The notes beneath the pieces were generated by a model. It did not search any database. It had not been told where the DNA came from and worked only from the letters and a program-made list of their open reading frames with translations. Position numbers and translations under genes: made by a program. 64,000 nucleotides of DNA from Blastocatellia bacterium. GTDB taxonomy: Bacteria; Acidobacteriota; Blastocatellia; UBA7656. Of the stretch, positions 7,520 to 17,261 are shown piece by piece (positions within the stretch are counted from its first letter, which is position 1; the number at the start of each line of letters is the position of its first letter). The stretch spans positions 32,967-96,966 of the forward strand of contig DATENM010000140.1 in NCBI GenBank assembly GCA_035275065.1, written 5' to 3'.

Positions 7520-8968
7520 ATGTGGATACCCAAGCACATCCGCGACCGGCGCAAGGGCATTGACACGCCCATCCCGACGCAAGCGATTTCCAACGAAGAG
7601 TTCTACCCGCTGCCGCAGACCCCAGAGCAGCATAAGGTCGAACACCTTATCAACGAGATGGCCGACAAGAAGGCCAAACGGCTCGGCGTTCCGCGCCGCC
7701 AGTTCCTGCGCACCAGCGCCGGCATGGCCACCGCCTTCGTCGCGATGAATCAGGTCTTCGGTAATTTCTTCGAAGTCGCCGAAGCCGAGACCTGGGAGCA
7801 GGCGGCTTACGACGAGCGCTGGCCAAAGAACCAGTTCATCATGGACGTGCAGACGCATCACGTCAAAGACGGCATGAAGATCGGCGGCGCGACCGGGTTC
7901 CGCGCCTTCGAGTTTTTGAAAGACCTCGGCGTGCAGTTGAAAGACGACACCGACGCCTACAGCTTTAAGACGTTCGTCAAAGAGATCTTCCTCGACAGCG
8001 ACACCGTGATGTGCGTCATCAGCGGCGTGCCCGGCCACGAAGAGTACGGCGTGCTGCCGACCTCGCTGATGGCCAAGAGCCGCGACCGCATCAACGAGAT
8101 GAGCGGCACGACGCGGGCGCTGTCGCAGAGCAACGTCGCGCCGAATCACTACGCCAGCCAGCAGCAGCTCTTCGACCGCATGGAGTTTGAAGCCAAGACC
8201 TATAAGCACAGCTCGTGGAAGCTCTACCCGCACACGACGCCGAGAGGCTCGACGGGTCAGCCGTGGTGGCTCGATGATGAAAAGGTGGCTTATCCGTATT
8301 TCGAGAAGGCCAAGCAACTCGGCATCAAGCTGATCAGCGTCCACAAAGGTTTCCCCTCGACGGGCCAGCATCACGACTACGCGCACCCGCGCGACGTCAA
8401 AAAGGCGGCGCTCGATCATCCGGACATGACGTTTGTCATCTATCACTCGGCGTTCAAGGCGGACGTTCCGCCGGGCGCAAAAATGAACGTGCCGATTGCC
8501 GAAAACGGCGCCTTCGAGTGGACCTGGGACTTTGTGCAGGATCGCAAGAAGAATCCGAAGATGACTAACGTGTACGCCGAGATTGGCTCGTCATTCGGGC
8601 TATCGGCGAGCATGCAGCCGGTGTTGGCGGCGCACTTCATCGGCCAGTTGCTCGACGCCTTCGGCTCGGATCACATGATCTGGGGCACCGATTCGCTCTG
8701 GTGGGGCTCGCCGCAGTGGCAGATCGAAGCCTTCCGCCGCTTCCAGATTCCTGAAGATATGCAGAAGAAATTCGGTTACCGTGCCATCACCGACAAGGAC
8801 AAAGAGAAAATCTTTGGCTTGAACGCCGCGCGCATTTACAAGATCGATGTCGCGGCCAAGCGCAAAGCCATCCCCAAAGATTACATGTCGCACATCAAGA
8901 CGGCGTACAACCAGAACGGCGCCGAGCCGTCGAACCACTTCTACGGCTGGGTGGCAAACACCAAATAG
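7520..8968 (+). CDS. Amidohydrolase-2 family protein with internal Tat-like motif
   Basis: 482 residues from the ATG after AGGAGG. The catalytic region is a TIM-barrel amidohydrolase 2 (MDVQTHHVKDG near 110, ISVHKGFP, YHSAF, and GTDSLWWGSPQ near the C-terminus), a family of metal-dependent hydrolases and decarboxylases. The protein begins with about 58 polar residues followed by RRQFLRTSAGMATAFVAMNQ, a twin-arginine-like export signal placed unusually deep. It lies 123 bases after the hexaheme cytochrome and ends at a strong terminator. An oxidised or carboxylated aromatic substrate is plausible but unproven. Confidence 0.82.
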   Translation: MWIPKHIRDRRKGIDTPIPTQAISNEEFYPLPQTPEQHKVEHLINEMADKKAKRLGVPRRQFLRTSAGMATAFVAMNQVFGNFFEVAEAETWEQAAYDERWPKNQFIMDVQTHHVKDGMKIGGATGFRAFEFLKDLGVQLKDDTDAYSFKTFVKEIFLDSDTVMCVISGVPGHEEYGVLPTSLMAKSRDRINEMSGTTRALSQSNVAPNHYASQQQLFDRMEFEAKTYKHSSWKLYPHTTPRGSTGQPWWLDDEKVAYPYFEKAKQLGIKLISVHKGFPSTGQHHDYAHPRDVKKAALDHPDMTFVIYHSAFKADVPPGAKMNVPIAENGAFEWTWDFVQDRKKNPKMTNVYAEIGSSFGLSASMQPVLAAHFIGQLLDAFGSDHMIWGTDSLWWGSPQWQIEAFRRFQIPEDMQKKFGYRAITDKDKEKIFGLNAARIYKIDVAAKRKAIPKDYMSHIKTAYNQNGAEPSNHFYGWVANTK

Positions 8969-8996
8969 CGCCGCCATCTACAACCCGGCGGCCCGA

Positions 8997-9030
8997 CAGG
9001 GATGGGGCACAACCCATCCCTGTTTTCTTT
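8997..9030 (+). terminator. Rho-independent terminator after the cytochrome/amidohydrolase operon
   Basis: Ten-bp perfect stem (CAGGGATGGG at 8997-9006, complement at 9013-9022), 6-base loop, then TTTTCTTT. It lies between two convergent genes. Confidence 0.9.
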
Positions 9031-9041
9031 AGCCGAATGGG

Positions 9042-10742
9042 CTATCGCAGCCCGTAGACGCCATTCAACTCAATCGCCCGCCCGCCCCTGCGAAACAGGT
9101 CAACGTCCAGATGCACAGCTTCCTCGACGAGCGCGACATCTACAGGGTTTTGCATATCATAGTTCTCTGAATACGTCGGGCTGAATAGCTTCCAGACGAT
9201 GCAGTTGTGCTTGCTTACGTGAATCGGGGAGAGAAAATTCAACAGTGTCGGCTCGATGGCTTCACAGCGGATCCCTTCAAAACAGCCGATTGAACAGTCC
9301 GTGTCCAGAAGGTTGTCTTCAACGTTGAGTCCGGTCATCCGGTTTACCCGGTATTTCTTATCCAGCTTGCTGAAGAAAGCGTTGGCCACTTCATACGACT
9401 CTGGCCAAAGCTTCCCGCCATTCCTTCCTATGGTCTCCCCGATAGCCCAAAACTCGCCTCCGCCGCTCAGTCCATGAGCGATGGCGCCGATCAATCGCTC
9501 CAACTCCACCACGTGGTGAAGGCCGGAGACGCATAAAATGAGGTCGAACTTTTCACCCTGTAGGTCCAGTTCATTGACGTCTTCAATGACCACCTCGACG
9601 TCGCAATACTTTGCGATCCTCTGTCTCGCCATTTCCAAAAGCTTGGGATTGATGTCAACGAGGGTCACATGGAGGTTGTCGGAAGCCACGCTGCGAACAA
9701 AATCGGTCTCGATACGTGCAGCGCCGGCGCAGAGCGACAGGACGCGGAACTTGGATGATCCATTTCCCTTCCCCGCAGCCTCGAACTCGCTTAACTTGGT
9801 TTGCAGCCGCCAGCCGAACGGCGGCGGATTAAGCTGCAACAGCTTAATGAGAAGTTCGTGAGAATAGGCAAACGCGCTGGTCGGGGCCGCGGGCGTTTGC
9901 GGTGCGGGCGCCTCTTCCACCCGAGCTATAGCGGGGGAGTTTTCGGGCGTCGTCTCTGCCGCTGTGAAACGGCGATGCCAGCGCGCCCACATATTTCGCA
10001 ATAGCCCTTTTGGCTCCGGAGGCGGAGGTTGAGGATCAGCCGCTGCGACCGAGCCGCCTCCAACTGCGACAGCCGTGATGACCGGATCAGGCTCGGGCTC
10101 GACAGCGGCGGTAGGACCAGCTTCGGGGTCCGCGGGCGGGGGGGGGTCTGCGCACTGAAAAATCGCGTTCTGGTAGTAAGCATCAAAATTCGCTTCTTCA
10201 TTGCGCATCCGCAGTGCTTTGAATGCTCTGGCGCGGTTAAGGTCAATCGACTTCTCATCGCTTACAACGAACTCATAAAAGCCAAGCTCGTCCGCTTCGG
10301 AGGGAAGCGTAGATGTCGGGACGCACTCGACGACGAACGCTCCGACGCGGCCAACGACTTCATCCAGTTCGAACGGCTGCTCGATCCAGGGCTGTTGCGG
10401 GTCAAAGCCGGGCACAGACTGCCGAAGTAATTCGACTTCGCGCGTTGCGTTTTCCGCAGAGCCGGGGTCATCTGTGGGCCGAAACCGCACGCTCACCTCA
10501 ACTCTGTCGGCAACTGCTTCTCTTTCCGTAGGGCCAAAGGTGATGAAGCCTGTGTCGCCCGCGCTAACCTTCAACGGTTCGAAGACTACTCGGGCATTCG
10601 CCTTCACGGCTAACCCTAGCCTGGCAATGATGTTGGTGCGCATCGTCCGCCAACCGACCGAGCCGGCGTCATCCGCAGGGGTTAGCCGTTTAGACCCTGC
10701 CGAGTCTTCTACGGCTAGTGGGGTTTCTTCCGAGAGAAACAT
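9042..10742 (-). CDS. SAM-dependent methyltransferase with N-terminal accessory region
   Basis: 566 residues, start supported by AAGGAG. Three parts are visible: an N-terminal beta-rich region (1-190, with ARVVFEPLKVSAGDTGFITFG); a Pro/Glu/Ala-rich linker (about 195-300); and a class I methyltransferase (about 305-566) with VLSLCAGAARIETDF as motif I and VTLVDINPKLLEMA as motif II. The arrangement fits a surface-polysaccharide or secondary-metabolite methyltransferase. Base composition is less GC-rich than in adjacent genes, and the partner lipoprotein gene shares this, so acquisition by transfer is possible. Substrate unknown. Confidence 0.75.
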   Translation of the reverse strand: MFLSEETPLAVEDSAGSKRLTPADDAGSVGWRTMRTNIIARLGLAVKANARVVFEPLKVSAGDTGFITFGPTEREAVADRVEVSVRFRPTDDPGSAENATREVELLRQSVPGFDPQQPWIEQPFELDEVVGRVGAFVVECVPTSTLPSEADELGFYEFVVSDEKSIDLNRARAFKALRMRNEEANFDAYYQNAIFQCADPPPPADPEAGPTAAVEPEPDPVITAVAVGGGSVAAADPQPPPPEPKGLLRNMWARWHRRFTAAETTPENSPAIARVEEAPAPQTPAAPTSAFAYSHELLIKLLQLNPPPFGWRLQTKLSEFEAAGKGNGSSKFRVLSLCAGAARIETDFVRSVASDNLHVTLVDINPKLLEMARQRIAKYCDVEVVIEDVNELDLQGEKFDLILCVSGLHHVVELERLIGAIAHGLSGGGEFWAIGETIGRNGGKLWPESYEVANAFFSKLDKKYRVNRMTGLNVEDNLLDTDCSIGCFEGIRCEAIEPTLLNFLSPIHVSKHNCIVWKLFSPTYSENYDMQNPVDVALVEEAVHLDVDLFRRGGRAIELNGVYGLR

Positions 10743-10901
10743 GCCGATCTCCTTGACCTCACACAGTCAGCTTAGTGACTTGCGCCTAATGAAGGCGGCG
10801 GGCCTGAGTGTTTAACATTACATTCAATCGCCGGAGGGAGTGATTGCCCGGAAAGCACGACGAGGGGCCGGGGCGTCCGTGAAGGAGAGTCAGCAACCAG
10901 G

Positions 10902-11348
10902 CTACTTGCACCCCTCCTTCGTATGCATGACGGTGACCGTTGCTAGCGTGTTTTCGCTGGTTAAGGGCAAGCCATCGGAAACATCTTGCAGATAGAAAAC
11001 CTGACCATTAGCCACCCACTCGCCCGTCGGCCAGGACCCCTTGAACGGAACGCGCCCGAACAGCGGGCCGTTCGGCGAGCCGATGTGAATTTCCATCTCC
11101 TTCACCCCCGACGCCTCCCAGGTAATGGTGGTCTTCCCGGAGGTTTCGTTATGGCACAGCTGGATCGGGTTGGGGCCCGCGGTGATCGTTCCCCTTCGCG
11201 TCGCGACCTGACTCGGCGCCGCGTTTGAGGAGGGGGTCGAGGCAGCGCGATTGGCGGGCGCGGAGTTATCCTTGACGTCCGAACACCCGTAGAGAGCAAA
11301 GACACTCAATAGCAATAACCACAGTATACGGCCCGCTGACTTAAGCAT
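10902..11348 (-). CDS. Lipoprotein with a beta-sandwich domain seen near methyltransferases
   Basis: 148 residues, start preceded by AAGGAC. A lipobox (LYGC, Cys about 22) follows a hydrophobic segment, then a Ser/Ala/Asn/Pro-rich spacer. The C-terminal domain begins at ITAGPNPIQLC and contains EMEIHIGSPNGPLFGR and GEWVANGQVFYLQDVS, ending in a second Cys. From memory, domains with this signature occur fused to or beside FkbM and class I methyltransferases in cyanobacteria and acidobacteria. Here it is a separate lipoprotein just upstream of a methyltransferase on the same strand. It may bind glycan or anchor a complex; that is inference. Confidence 0.72.
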   Translation of the reverse strand: MLKSAGRILWLLLLSVFALYGCSDVKDNSAPANRAASTPSSNAAPSQVATRRGTITAGPNPIQLCHNETSGKTTITWEASGVKEMEIHIGSPNGPLFGRVPFKGSWPTGEWVANGQVFYLQDVSDGLPLTSENTLATVTVMHTKEGCK

Positions 11349-11556
11349 CTGTTGTCCTTTTCGTTTGAAAATCCTCGATGATGTTGACGGTCGACGGTAT
11401 CTTAACTTCTTCCCAAATAAGGAAGGAAATTCTAGAAAAAAGCCAAAGAGAAGTCAAGGCAGGACCCCATCGCGAGCAAGGCTGTAATCAGGCCGCTGGG
11501 AGATTCTGTCGCGCTAATGTAATAATTAAATTTGGACTCTCAAGAAGGGAAATCAC

Positions 11557-13530
11557 ATGGCTAAAATCAGAGTGCTGCCCGATACGCTCGCTAATCAGAT
11601 TGCCGCCGGCGAAGTCGTCGAGCGGCCCGCATCCGTAGTCAAAGAGTTGTTGGAGAACGCGCTCGACGCCGGCGCCCGCAGCATCAACATCGAAGTCGAA
11701 TCGGGCGGCAAACGCCTGATTCGCATTATCGATGACGGCGAAGGCATGACGCGCGATGACGCCATCACCGCTTTCGAGCGCCACGCGACCTCGAAGCTGC
11801 GCCGCGCCGAAGACCTCGAAGCAATCACGACGCTCGGCTTTCGCGGCGAGGCGCTGCCGAGCATCGCGTCGGTATCGCGCCTGCACCTGCGCACCAAGAC
11901 GGCCGACGACGTCGAAGGCACCGAAGTCGAATTCAATGGCGGCAAGCTTACCCATGCCCGCGACATCGCCTGGCCAGGCGGCACCGAAGTCGAAATCAAA
12001 GACCTTTTCTTCAACGTGCCGGCGCGCAAGAAATTCCTCAAGAGCGACGCCACCGAAACCTATCACATCACCAATCTGGTGCAGCATTATGCGCTCGCCA
12101 ACCCCCAGCTTTCGTTCTTGCTCATCAATAACGGGCGCGATGCGATTCGGGTGGCCCCGGCGCGCTCGTTGAAAGAGCGCGCCTATCAGATACTCGGCAG
12201 CGCGCTGCTCAACAAGCTTTTGGAAGTGAAAGCCGAGAGCGGCGGCTTGCGCGTCGAAGGCTTTGTCTCGAACCCGCAGGAGCAACGCTCGTCGCGCGAT
12301 CAGCAATACCTGTTCGTCAACCGCCGCTTTGTCCGCGATCAACTGATTGGCCGGGCGATCTCGGAAGCCTACCGCTCGATGATGCCTTCGGGGACCTACC
12401 CGGCGGTGGTGCTGTTCATTGAGGTGCCGCCGACCGAGGTCGATGTCAACGTCCACCCGGCGAAGACCGAAGTGCGCTTTCTGCACGAGAGCGCCATCGT
12501 CGCGTTCGTGCGCGATGCCGTCGCCGAAGCCATCCGCGCCATCGAGCCGACGACGCGCATCGGCGTCAACCGGGACAACAGTGGCGTCGCAGAAGAATCG
12601 CGCCGCTGGCCCGCGCCGCAAGCGGCTGAAGAACGTCAGGGAGAAGCGATTCGTCTTTCGGTTCCTACCCGGCCGAGCTTAACGGACAGGCCGGACGAGC
12701 CCATGCGTTCAGCGTCCGGGCCATCCACATCACAGAGCGAAGAACCGCTTGATCGCTTGAGCGGCGCGCTGCCGGTTGCAGCGATGAACTCAAGTCAAGC
12801 CATTGCAGCGGACTCAGGCAATAGCGCCGAGCAGCCATCGCTTGAATCACCTGGCCAGTTTGCGCCGTCTGCTTCAGAGATTACTGAATCCGTGCCCGAA
12901 CCCGTCGCGCCGAGTGCAGCGCCCGAAGCCCAGGCCCTGCCGAATCTCGGCCACGGCATCAAGCCGCTCGGTCAGATTCGCGATAGCTACATCGCCGCCA
13001 CCGACGAAGAAGGCTTGCTGCTCGTAGATCAGCACGCCGCCCACGAGCGCGTGTTGTTCGAGCAGTTCCGCGACATCCGGCTGACGCGCCCGGCGGACGT
13101 CCAGGCGTTGCTGATTCCTGAAACCCTCGACCTCACCCCTGCCGAAGCCGACGCCTTCAGCATCGTCCAAGAAGAACTGGAAAGCATCGGCATCGAAACC
13201 ATGCGGCTGTCCGGGCGAACCATCGCCATCAAGACGGCGCCCGCCGGCCTCGCGGCGAAAGACGTGATTGCCCTGGTGCGCGAGATCGTCGGCGTCGTCG
13301 AACGCGAGCGGCGCAGCTTTTCGCTCGATCACCTGCGCGACGAGATCGCCGCCTCGCTGGCCTGCAAGGCAGCGATCAAAGTCAATATGCGGCTGACTTC
13401 GGAAAAGATGCAGTGGCTGATTGATGAGCTGATGAAGACGCAGAACCCGATGACCTGCCCGCACGGGCGGCCCATCCTCATGCGCATGGGCCTGCGCGAC
13501 ATCGAGCGCGGCTTCAAGCGACCCGTGTGA
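11557..13530 (+). CDS. mutL: DNA mismatch repair protein MutL (endonuclease type)
   Basis: 657 residues. The GHKL ATPase head shows ENALDAGA (33-40), DDGEGM (59-64) and GFRGEAL (94-100). A long low-complexity linker (about 340-470) joins it to the dimerisation domain. That domain contains DQHAAHERVLFE, which matches the DQHA(X)2E(X)4E metal-dependent endonuclease motif, plus ACKAAIK and CPHGRP. MutL of this kind nicks the new strand during mismatch repair and does not need MutH. It stands alone on the plus strand; no mutS lies in the window. Confidence 0.97.
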   Translation: MAKIRVLPDTLANQIAAGEVVERPASVVKELLENALDAGARSINIEVESGGKRLIRIIDDGEGMTRDDAITAFERHATSKLRRAEDLEAITTLGFRGEALPSIASVSRLHLRTKTADDVEGTEVEFNGGKLTHARDIAWPGGTEVEIKDLFFNVPARKKFLKSDATETYHITNLVQHYALANPQLSFLLINNGRDAIRVAPARSLKERAYQILGSALLNKLLEVKAESGGLRVEGFVSNPQEQRSSRDQQYLFVNRRFVRDQLIGRAISEAYRSMMPSGTYPAVVLFIEVPPTEVDVNVHPAKTEVRFLHESAIVAFVRDAVAEAIRAIEPTTRIGVNRDNSGVAEESRRWPAPQAAEERQGEAIRLSVPTRPSLTDRPDEPMRSASGPSTSQSEEPLDRLSGALPVAAMNSSQAIAADSGNSAEQPSLESPGQFAPSASEITESVPEPVAPSAAPEAQALPNLGHGIKPLGQIRDSYIAATDEEGLLLVDQHAAHERVLFEQFRDIRLTRPADVQALLIPETLDLTPAEADAFSIVQEELESIGIETMRLSGRTIAIKTAPAGLAAKDVIALVREIVGVVERERRSFSLDHLRDEIAASLACKAAIKVNMRLTSEKMQWLIDELMKTQNPMTCPHGRPILMRMGLRDIERGFKRPV

Positions 13531-13801
13531 AGGGTGCTGCGGAAATCCGCCGAGTCAGCCTCATCTTTTCGATGCCTCTCCGGGCCGCCCCGCCAACCGC
13601 TCTGGAATTCCTTGGCCGATGTTGCCACTCGGGCTATCCAGCCACACCGCCGTCGTGTAATATGGGCCGGTCGCAGTAGCATTCTCAAGTAAAGAAAAAA
13701 TAGAAGCTTCCGATTATAAGGAGCGGCCCGGCCTGCCGCGCCCTGCCAGATTGTAAAGGCAGTCGCGCGCGTCTCCATGCGGTCAGGCACGGGCCTTGTT
13801 T

Positions 13802-16036
13802 ATGATGCAGGTACGTACTTCCCCAACACCTTCACGGCCAAGGTGTGCCAGAAACCAGGCCGAACACCTTCAAACGGACGAGGCCACTCGCGAGCTTTGG
13901 CTTCGCCGCCAGACCAGCCGGCGCTTCGCCGACGCGGCGCTGGCGTTCGGATTATTCTTTACTCTGATCTTGTCATCGCCCGGCGGCCGTATCCGCGCAG
14001 CGAGCGGCGCAAGCATCAGCCTGACGGCGACCGCCGTGACTTACACACAGGACTTCAACACGCTGGCCGGCAGCGGCTCGTCGAGCACGCTGCCGACGGG
14101 CTGGGCCTTCATTGAGTCCGGCGCCAACGCCAACACGACTTACACTGCCGGCAGCGGCTCAAGCACCACCGGCGACACCTACAGCTTCGGGGCATCGGGA
14201 AGCAGCGAACGCGCCCTGGGCGGCCTGCAAAGCGGTAGCCTCATCCCCACTGTCGGCGCTTGCTTCACCAACAACACGGGCGGCACGATCAACGCGCTGG
14301 CCGTCGCTTACACAGGCGAACAGTGGCGACTCGGCGCGAGCGGGCGCGGCGCCGACCGCCTGGACTTTCAATTGAGCACGAATGCGACCAGCCTGACGAC
14401 TGGAACCTGGATTGACTACGACAGCCTCGACTTTTCCAGCCCCGTCACCACCGGCACAGTCGGTGCGCTCAACGGCAACACGGATGTCAATCGGTCGAGC
14501 CTGAGCTTCACGATCAACGGCCTGAACATCGTCAACGGCCAGACCTTCTTCATTCGCTGGCTCGATTTCAACGTCTCGAATTCCGACGATGGGCTGGCCA
14601 TTGACGATTTCTCGCTGACGCCTGATGGCAGCGGTGGCAACGGCAACCCGTCGGGCGTCGGCGCGGCCAATCCTTCAACGGTGAATCCGGGCAGCGCCAC
14701 GCTGCTGACTGTGCAAGCCATGCCGGGTACAAATCCGCCGAGCAGCGGTCTGGCGGTTGCCGCTGACCTGACGGCGATTGGCGGCGCGGCCAATCAGCAT
14801 TTCTTTGACGACGGCACGCACGGCGACCTCACGGCAGGCGACAATATCTTTTCATTTCAAGCCACGGTAGCCGCCGCGACCTCAACGGGCAACAAGAGCT
14901 TGCCGGTGACGATCAGCGACGCGCAGGGGCGAACCGGGACGACGGCGATCCTCTTGAGCGTGGTCACGGCGGGCGGCGCTTGCGCTCGTTGCGGCGTCGA
15001 GCGCTGGTCTGTGAAGACCGGCACAGACCCCGATGCCGCCCTCATCGATACAGCGCATCCCACAACGACGACGATTGCCGTCATGCGGAGCTGGCCGAGC
15101 CAGCCCAGCCCGCCTAGCAACAGCCGCATTGCGCCTTACGAAACGACCGCCTGGACGGTCGAAGCAACCTTGACACTTTACAAGAAGGAAGACGACTCGG
15201 ATTATCACCTGGTCTTGCAAGACGCGGCGGGCAACACCCTCGTTTCCGAGATTCCCTGCCCCGGCTGCGTCGGCAGCGGTTGCCCTTTTGCCTCGATGAT
15301 CAGCAATGCGCGAGCGACTTTCGATGCGCGGCTGACGGCAACGGGCAGCTTTCAGACGGCGAACCTTCCGGTGCGTGTGACCGGCATCGGCATGTTCGAC
15401 TTCCCACATGGACAGACGGGGGCAGCGCCAAATCAAATTGAATTGCACCCGATCATCGACATCGTCTTCGAACCGAACTGTAGCCTCGGCGTGTCGAACC
15501 TGTATCCATTCGCCAGGGCAACCGGCGCACAGGCGACGGTGAAGGTGACCGCCAGCGGAGCTTGCCCGTGGACTGCGACCAGCAATGCCAACTGGATCAC
15601 TATCACGTCGGCAGCCTCCGGCATTGGCATCGGCTCTGTAACCTATGTGGTACGCGATAACTTCACGGGCAGCGCGCGACAGGGAACGATGACCATCGCC
15701 GGCCAGACCGTCACGGTCACGCAGGACGGTGGAGCGGGCAATGATTGCCTGTATTCGATCTCGCCGCCGGCGCAAACCTTCAGCAGCAGCGCCGGCAGCG
15801 GCACGCTTCTCATTGCGGTTTCCGAGCGTTGCTCGTGGCAGGCAGCCGCAAATGTGCCCTGGATTACAATCACTTCAAGTCCGAACGGCATCGGCAACGG
15901 CTCGGTGACGTTTTCGGTCGCCGCCAATTCGGGCAGCCTCGCGCGCAAGGGGGCGATCACCATCGGCAGCCAGTTCTTCAATGTCAAACAGAAAGGCGCG
16001 CCCACGAGCGCAGCGATTCATCGCCGGGTAAATTAA
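13802..16036 (+). CDS. Large secreted protein with two C-terminal BACON domains
   Basis: About 744 residues if translation starts at the paired ATGs; the start is uncertain because no clear ribosome-binding site is seen. A hydrophobic export segment (about 48-65) is followed by a Ser/Thr/Gly-rich beta domain (choice-of-anchor-like, YTQDFNTLAGSGSS, IDDFSLTPDG), an Ig-like domain (GAANPSTVNPGSATLLTV), a Cys-containing middle domain, and two BACON repeats (WTATSNANWITITS and WQAAANVPWITITS). BACON domains usually bind carbohydrate or mucin-like targets at the cell surface. Convergent with lpxC. Confidence 0.78.
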   Translation: MMQVRTSPTPSRPRCARNQAEHLQTDEATRELWLRRQTSRRFADAALAFGLFFTLILSSPGGRIRAASGASISLTATAVTYTQDFNTLAGSGSSSTLPTGWAFIESGANANTTYTAGSGSSTTGDTYSFGASGSSERALGGLQSGSLIPTVGACFTNNTGGTINALAVAYTGEQWRLGASGRGADRLDFQLSTNATSLTTGTWIDYDSLDFSSPVTTGTVGALNGNTDVNRSSLSFTINGLNIVNGQTFFIRWLDFNVSNSDDGLAIDDFSLTPDGSGGNGNPSGVGAANPSTVNPGSATLLTVQAMPGTNPPSSGLAVAADLTAIGGAANQHFFDDGTHGDLTAGDNIFSFQATVAAATSTGNKSLPVTISDAQGRTGTTAILLSVVTAGGACARCGVERWSVKTGTDPDAALIDTAHPTTTTIAVMRSWPSQPSPPSNSRIAPYETTAWTVEATLTLYKKEDDSDYHLVLQDAAGNTLVSEIPCPGCVGSGCPFASMISNARATFDARLTATGSFQTANLPVRVTGIGMFDFPHGQTGAAPNQIELHPIIDIVFEPNCSLGVSNLYPFARATGAQATVKVTASGACPWTATSNANWITITSAASGIGIGSVTYVVRDNFTGSARQGTMTIAGQTVTVTQDGGAGNDCLYSISPPAQTFSSSAGSGTLLIAVSERCSWQAAANVPWITITSSPNGIGNGSVTFSVAANSGSLARKGAITIGSQFFNVKQKGAPTSAAIHRRVN

Positions 16037-16079
16037 AGTCCTTCCCGAAAAGTTTAGAGTGGGTTGCAATCGCGTGTAG

Positions 16080-16155
16080 CCTGGGAGCGCGGGCGTCTCG
16101 CCCGCCGGTCTTTCGCATGCGCGCAGCAAGCGGGCGGGACGCCCGCGCTCCCAGG
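16080..16155. repeat. Long palindromic repeat between convergent genes
   Basis: Two 26-base arms (16080-16105 and 16130-16155) are inverted complements with one mismatch, separated by 24 bases. The core CGGGCGTCTCGCCCG is itself near-palindromic. Repeats of this GGGAGCGCGGGCGTC type are dispersed in many high-GC genomes. The right arm ends 3 bases from the lpxC stop, so it may act as a bidirectional terminator. Confidence 0.85.
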
Positions 16156-16158
16156 CCA

Positions 16159-17037
16159 TCAGAAAAGGCCGGCGGCGAGGCTTGGACGGTCGGTGATCTC
16201 CCAGGCGGTGTCGTCGCGCAAGACGCGTGAGACCAGCGCCGTGTGAACGCCGTGGCCTGTGCGCTCGGCCTCGACGCGACCGAGGATGGGCATGCCAAAC
16301 AATGCCAGGTCGCCCATGATGTCGAGAATCTTGTGGCGCACGAACTCGTCGGCAAAGCGCAGCCCTTCGCGGTTAAGGATGCCGCCCTCGGGCGTCAAGA
16401 TGATGGCGTTTTCAAGCGAGCCGCCGCGAATCAGGCCGGAATTGCGCAGCGCCTCGATCTCGTCGAGAAAGCCGAAGGTGCGCGCCGCCGCGATGTGACG
16501 CGCGAACTGACCATCAATGATGCTGACTTCGCGCCGCTGTGTGCCGATCATCGGATGCGGGAACTCGATCAGGCACGAGATGGCAAAGCGGTCCGCCGGC
16601 GCCAGGCTCATGCGCCGGTTGCCCTGCACGACTTCCGTAGGCTTGAGGACGCGCAGGAACTGGCGCGGCGCTTCGAGTGTGACCGTGCCCGCCGCCTCAA
16701 TCAATTCGATGAAGGGTTCGGCGCTGCCATCAAGGATCGGCACTTCCAGCGAATCAATCTCGATGATGCAGTTGTCTATGTGTGTGCCGGCGAGCGCGGC
16801 CAGCAGATGCTCGACCGTCGCGATCATCACCCCCTGGCGCATCAGCGTGGTGGCGTAACTGACGCGCGCGACGAACTGCGGCGCGGCGGGTATCTCGAAG
16901 TTATTTAAATCGGTGCGGCGAAAAACGTAGCCGCTATAGGCGGGCGCGGGCCGCAAGGTCAGGCGCGCCGGCTCGCCGGTGTGCAAGCCATGGCCGGCGG
17001 TCGAGACTGCTCTTGCAAGCGTCGTTTGTCTTATCAA
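16159..17037 (-). CDS. lpxC: UDP-3-O-acyl-N-acetylglucosamine deacetylase
   Basis: 292 residues, close to the usual length. LpxC is a zinc amidase that performs the committed step of lipid A synthesis in the cytoplasm. Visible signatures are STAGHGLHTGEPA near the N-terminus, the zinc-site helix TVEHLLAAL, GSAEPFIE, RTFGFLDEIE, the second zinc pair in FVRHKILDIMGDLAL, and the catalytic His in RTGHGVH. Its presence shows the cell makes lipopolysaccharide. It is a single gene here, flanked by a palindromic repeat at its 3' end. Confidence 0.96.
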   Translation of the reverse strand: MIRQTTLARAVSTAGHGLHTGEPARLTLRPAPAYSGYVFRRTDLNNFEIPAAPQFVARVSYATTLMRQGVMIATVEHLLAALAGTHIDNCIIEIDSLEVPILDGSAEPFIELIEAAGTVTLEAPRQFLRVLKPTEVVQGNRRMSLAPADRFAISCLIEFPHPMIGTQRREVSIIDGQFARHIAAARTFGFLDEIEALRNSGLIRGGSLENAIILTPEGGILNREGLRFADEFVRHKILDIMGDLALFGMPILGRVEAERTGHGVHTALVSRVLRDDTAWEITDRPSLAAGLF

Positions 17038-17261
17038 CAGTCTTTCCCCTCTCGCGTCATTGCACTACGGGTGCTTTAGATTAGGCATGGGCCGTGCCAA
17101 GCAGTTTGCCTGGTAAAAGCGGCTTTTTTCAAGGGAAATCGAGCAATGCCTGCGGGCGGCGGTCGCTAGCTGTCGCCTGCCTGCCACAACCGCTGTGGCG
17201 CGACGCGCACAATCAATTTAGAATGTCAGGTCTAATTCGCGAAGATCAACGGGAGCGACCC

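Noticed and set aside
13786..13801. Sigma54-like GGCACG-N4-TTG sequence before the BACON protein
   Set aside because: It ends at the start codon itself, leaving no room for a leader, and the -12 GC is absent.
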